Assembly (NCBI GenBank): GCA_016721845.1
Contig: JADKHK010000007.1
Coordinates: forward strand, 62,001-126,000
Length of the DNA: 64,000 nt
Source: Lysobacterales bacterium
GTDB taxonomy: Bacteria > Pseudomonadota > Gammaproteobacteria > Xanthomonadales > Ahniellaceae
Direction: 5' to 3'
Made by a program: the position numbers and the translations under genes
Notes under the pieces: generated by a model
Seen by the model: only the letters and a program-made list of their open reading frames with translations
Databases searched by the model: none
Told to the model about the DNA's origin: nothing
Shown: positions 62,925-64,000 of the stretch, one piece after another
Numbering within the stretch: position 1 is the stretch's first letter
How the letters are laid out: each line of letters starts with the position of its first letter

Positions 62925-64000
62925 CTAATCGATGGTGGGCAAGACCGACACCACTTCCTTCACCGTGGTCATGCCGCGCGCGATCAATTCGGCGCCAGCC
63001 ATGCGCAGCGGGCGCAAGCCGTCGCGCAGGCAGGATTCGCCGAAGGCGGGGAGGTCGATGTCGGCGCGGATCTCGCGGCGCAGCTTCGGCGTCATCGTCA
63101 GCATCTCGTAGACCGCGGTGCGACCGTAGTAGCCGGTGTGGCGACAATCGTCGCAACCCTTGGCGGTGCGCGCATGCGTCGGCAAAGGCACGTCGAAACC
63201 GCGGGTCAGCGCCTGCCATGCCCCCGGGTCGACCGCCACCGGCGTCTTGCAGCGCGGACACAGCGTGCGCGCCAGGCGCTGCGCGACGATGCCGTTCACC
63301 GTGCTCTGGATCAGATAATGCGGGACGCCGAGATCGAGCAGGCGGGTGACCGCGCTCGGCGAATCGTTGGTGTGCAGGGTGCTCAGCACCAGATGCCCGG
63401 TCAGCGCGGCCTGCACCGCCATTTCGGCGGTCTCGAGGTCGCGGATTTCGCCGACCATGATGATGTCCGGGTCCTGCCGCAGCAGCGTGCGCACGCCGGC
63501 GGCGAAGGTCAGGTCGATCGAGTTCTGCACCTGCATCTGGTTGAACGCGGGCGCGATCATCTCGATCGGATCCTCGATCGTGCAGACATTGATCGCGGGC
63601 GTCGCCAGATGCTTGAGCGTCGAATACAGGGTCGTGGTCTTGCCGGAACCGGTGGGGCCGGTGACCAGCACGATGCCGTGCGGGCGTTCGATCATCTCGC
63701 GCCACTGCGCTTCGTCGCGCGGGTTGAAGCCGAGCTCCGAGAAATTCTTGACGACCACGTCCGGGTCGAAGATGCGCATCACCACTTTCTCGCCGAATGC
63801 GGTCGGCATCGTCGAGATGCGCATTTCGACTTCGCGGCCGCCTGGCGAGCGGGTCTTGATGCGGCCATCCTGCGGGCGCCGGCGCTCGGCGATGTCCATG
63901 CGCCCGAGGATCTTGATGCGCGATACCACCGCAGCCATCACTGGCGTCGGCAGTTCGTAGACCTTGTGCAGCACGCCGTCGATGCGAAAGCGGACTGCGC
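62925..64000 (-). CDS. GspE/PilB-type secretion ATPase, C-terminal part (cut by window edge)
   Basis: The frame is open to the right edge, so only the C-terminal 357 residues or so are visible, starting in the VRFRIDGVLHKVYELP block. It contains Walker A GPTGSGKTTTLYS, the Asp box TIEDPIEM, Walker B IIMVGEIRDLETAEMA, the His box LSTLHTNDSPSAV, and two CxxC pairs (CPRCKTP and CDDCRHTGYYGR) that bind zinc. It would be the hexameric motor of a type II secretion system or type IV pilus; the visible part cannot separate the two. Confidence 0.9.
   Translation of the reverse strand, partial: AVRFRIDGVLHKVYELPTPVMAAVVSRIKILGRMDIAERRRPQDGRIKTRSPGGREVEMRISTMPTAFGEKVVMRIFDPDVVVKNFSELGFNPRDEAQWREMIERPHGIVLVTGPTGSGKTTTLYSTLKHLATPAINVCTIEDPIEMIAPAFNQMQVQNSIDLTFAAGVRTLLRQDPDIIMVGEIRDLETAEMAVQAALTGHLVLSTLHTNDSPSAVTRLLDLGVPHYLIQSTVNGIVAQRLARTLCPRCKTPVAVDPGAWQALTRGFDVPLPTHARTAKGCDDCRHTGYYGRTAVYEMLTMTPKLRREIRADIDLPAFGESCLRDGLRPLRMAGAELIARGMTTVKEVVSVLPTID

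Overview
Organism. The window is GC-rich, densely coded and bacterial. A XanB2-type chorismatase, hflK-hflC, hemF, srkA (yihE), a UPF0149 protein, two ECF sigma factors of the type encoded next to Ser/Thr kinases, and several large secreted proteins together suggest a gammaproteobacterium of the order Lysobacterales (Xanthomonadales). The placement is an inference from gene content; no rRNA or tRNA gene was seen.

Left part (0-23 kb). A truncated gene precedes hflK-hflC. Two tandem membrane-anchored TPR-GGDEF proteins and a small membrane protein follow. Next comes a minus-strand block: ECF sigma factor, Ser/Thr kinase with a TPR-like tail, FkbM-type methyltransferase and a 1683-residue secreted beta-propeller protein. 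After it lie a YheT-like hydrolase overlapping a PlsC acyltransferase, a parDE module with a clear inverted-repeat operator, and the hemF-thioesterase-srkA operon divergent from xanB2.

Middle part (23-48 kb). A lone cassette-like gene at 23.28 kb carries integron-type core sites. Beside it a Phd/PIN toxin-antitoxin pair is bracketed by a 29-bp duplication of the 3' end of the neighbouring aldehyde dehydrogenase gene. Then come a gamma carbonic anhydrase, a second Phd/PIN module, acs, a GAF protein, cytochrome b561, a secreted protein with a degenerate zinc-protease signature, an HTH-ATPase-STAS-like regulator behind an AT-rich repeat region, fbp, a secreted aminopeptidase P, a two-gene secreted-protein operon, an ECF sigma factor overlapping a K+-channel gene, an MFS exporter, an M28-PDZ-propeller fusion and a glycosyltransferase.

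Integron (48.5-54.8 kb). This is the most notable region. A complete intI points left and a cassette array runs right, starting at GTTAGAT (49714). Three canonical attC sites (attC1 50202-51712, attC2 52048-52134, attC3 52624-52722) separate the first cassettes; further right the sites decay into recognisable remnants. attC1 is split by an IS110-family element of the IS1111 type, about 1.45 kb long with 13-bp inverted repeats. The non-coding end of that element, downstream of the transposase, folds into a bridge-RNA (seekRNA)-like hairpin. The two arms of its internal loop read AACTATGT and the complement of GTTCAAG; joined, they spell the 5' part of the attC sites of this same array (AATTATGTGTTCAAG in attC2). 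The element therefore appears programmed to enter attC sites.

Right part (54.8-64 kb). Small stress or detoxification-type genes (DoxX, KOW, GFA, PNPOx-like) follow, then a MacB/LolD-like ABC system with three adaptor proteins, and a type II secretion/type IV pilus ATPase cut by the window edge. Between 49.8 and 57.4 kb at least six genes carry single-base indels, almost all in homopolymers. This may be real decay or consensus error, and it affects how many of the cassette genes, and the transposase, are functional.
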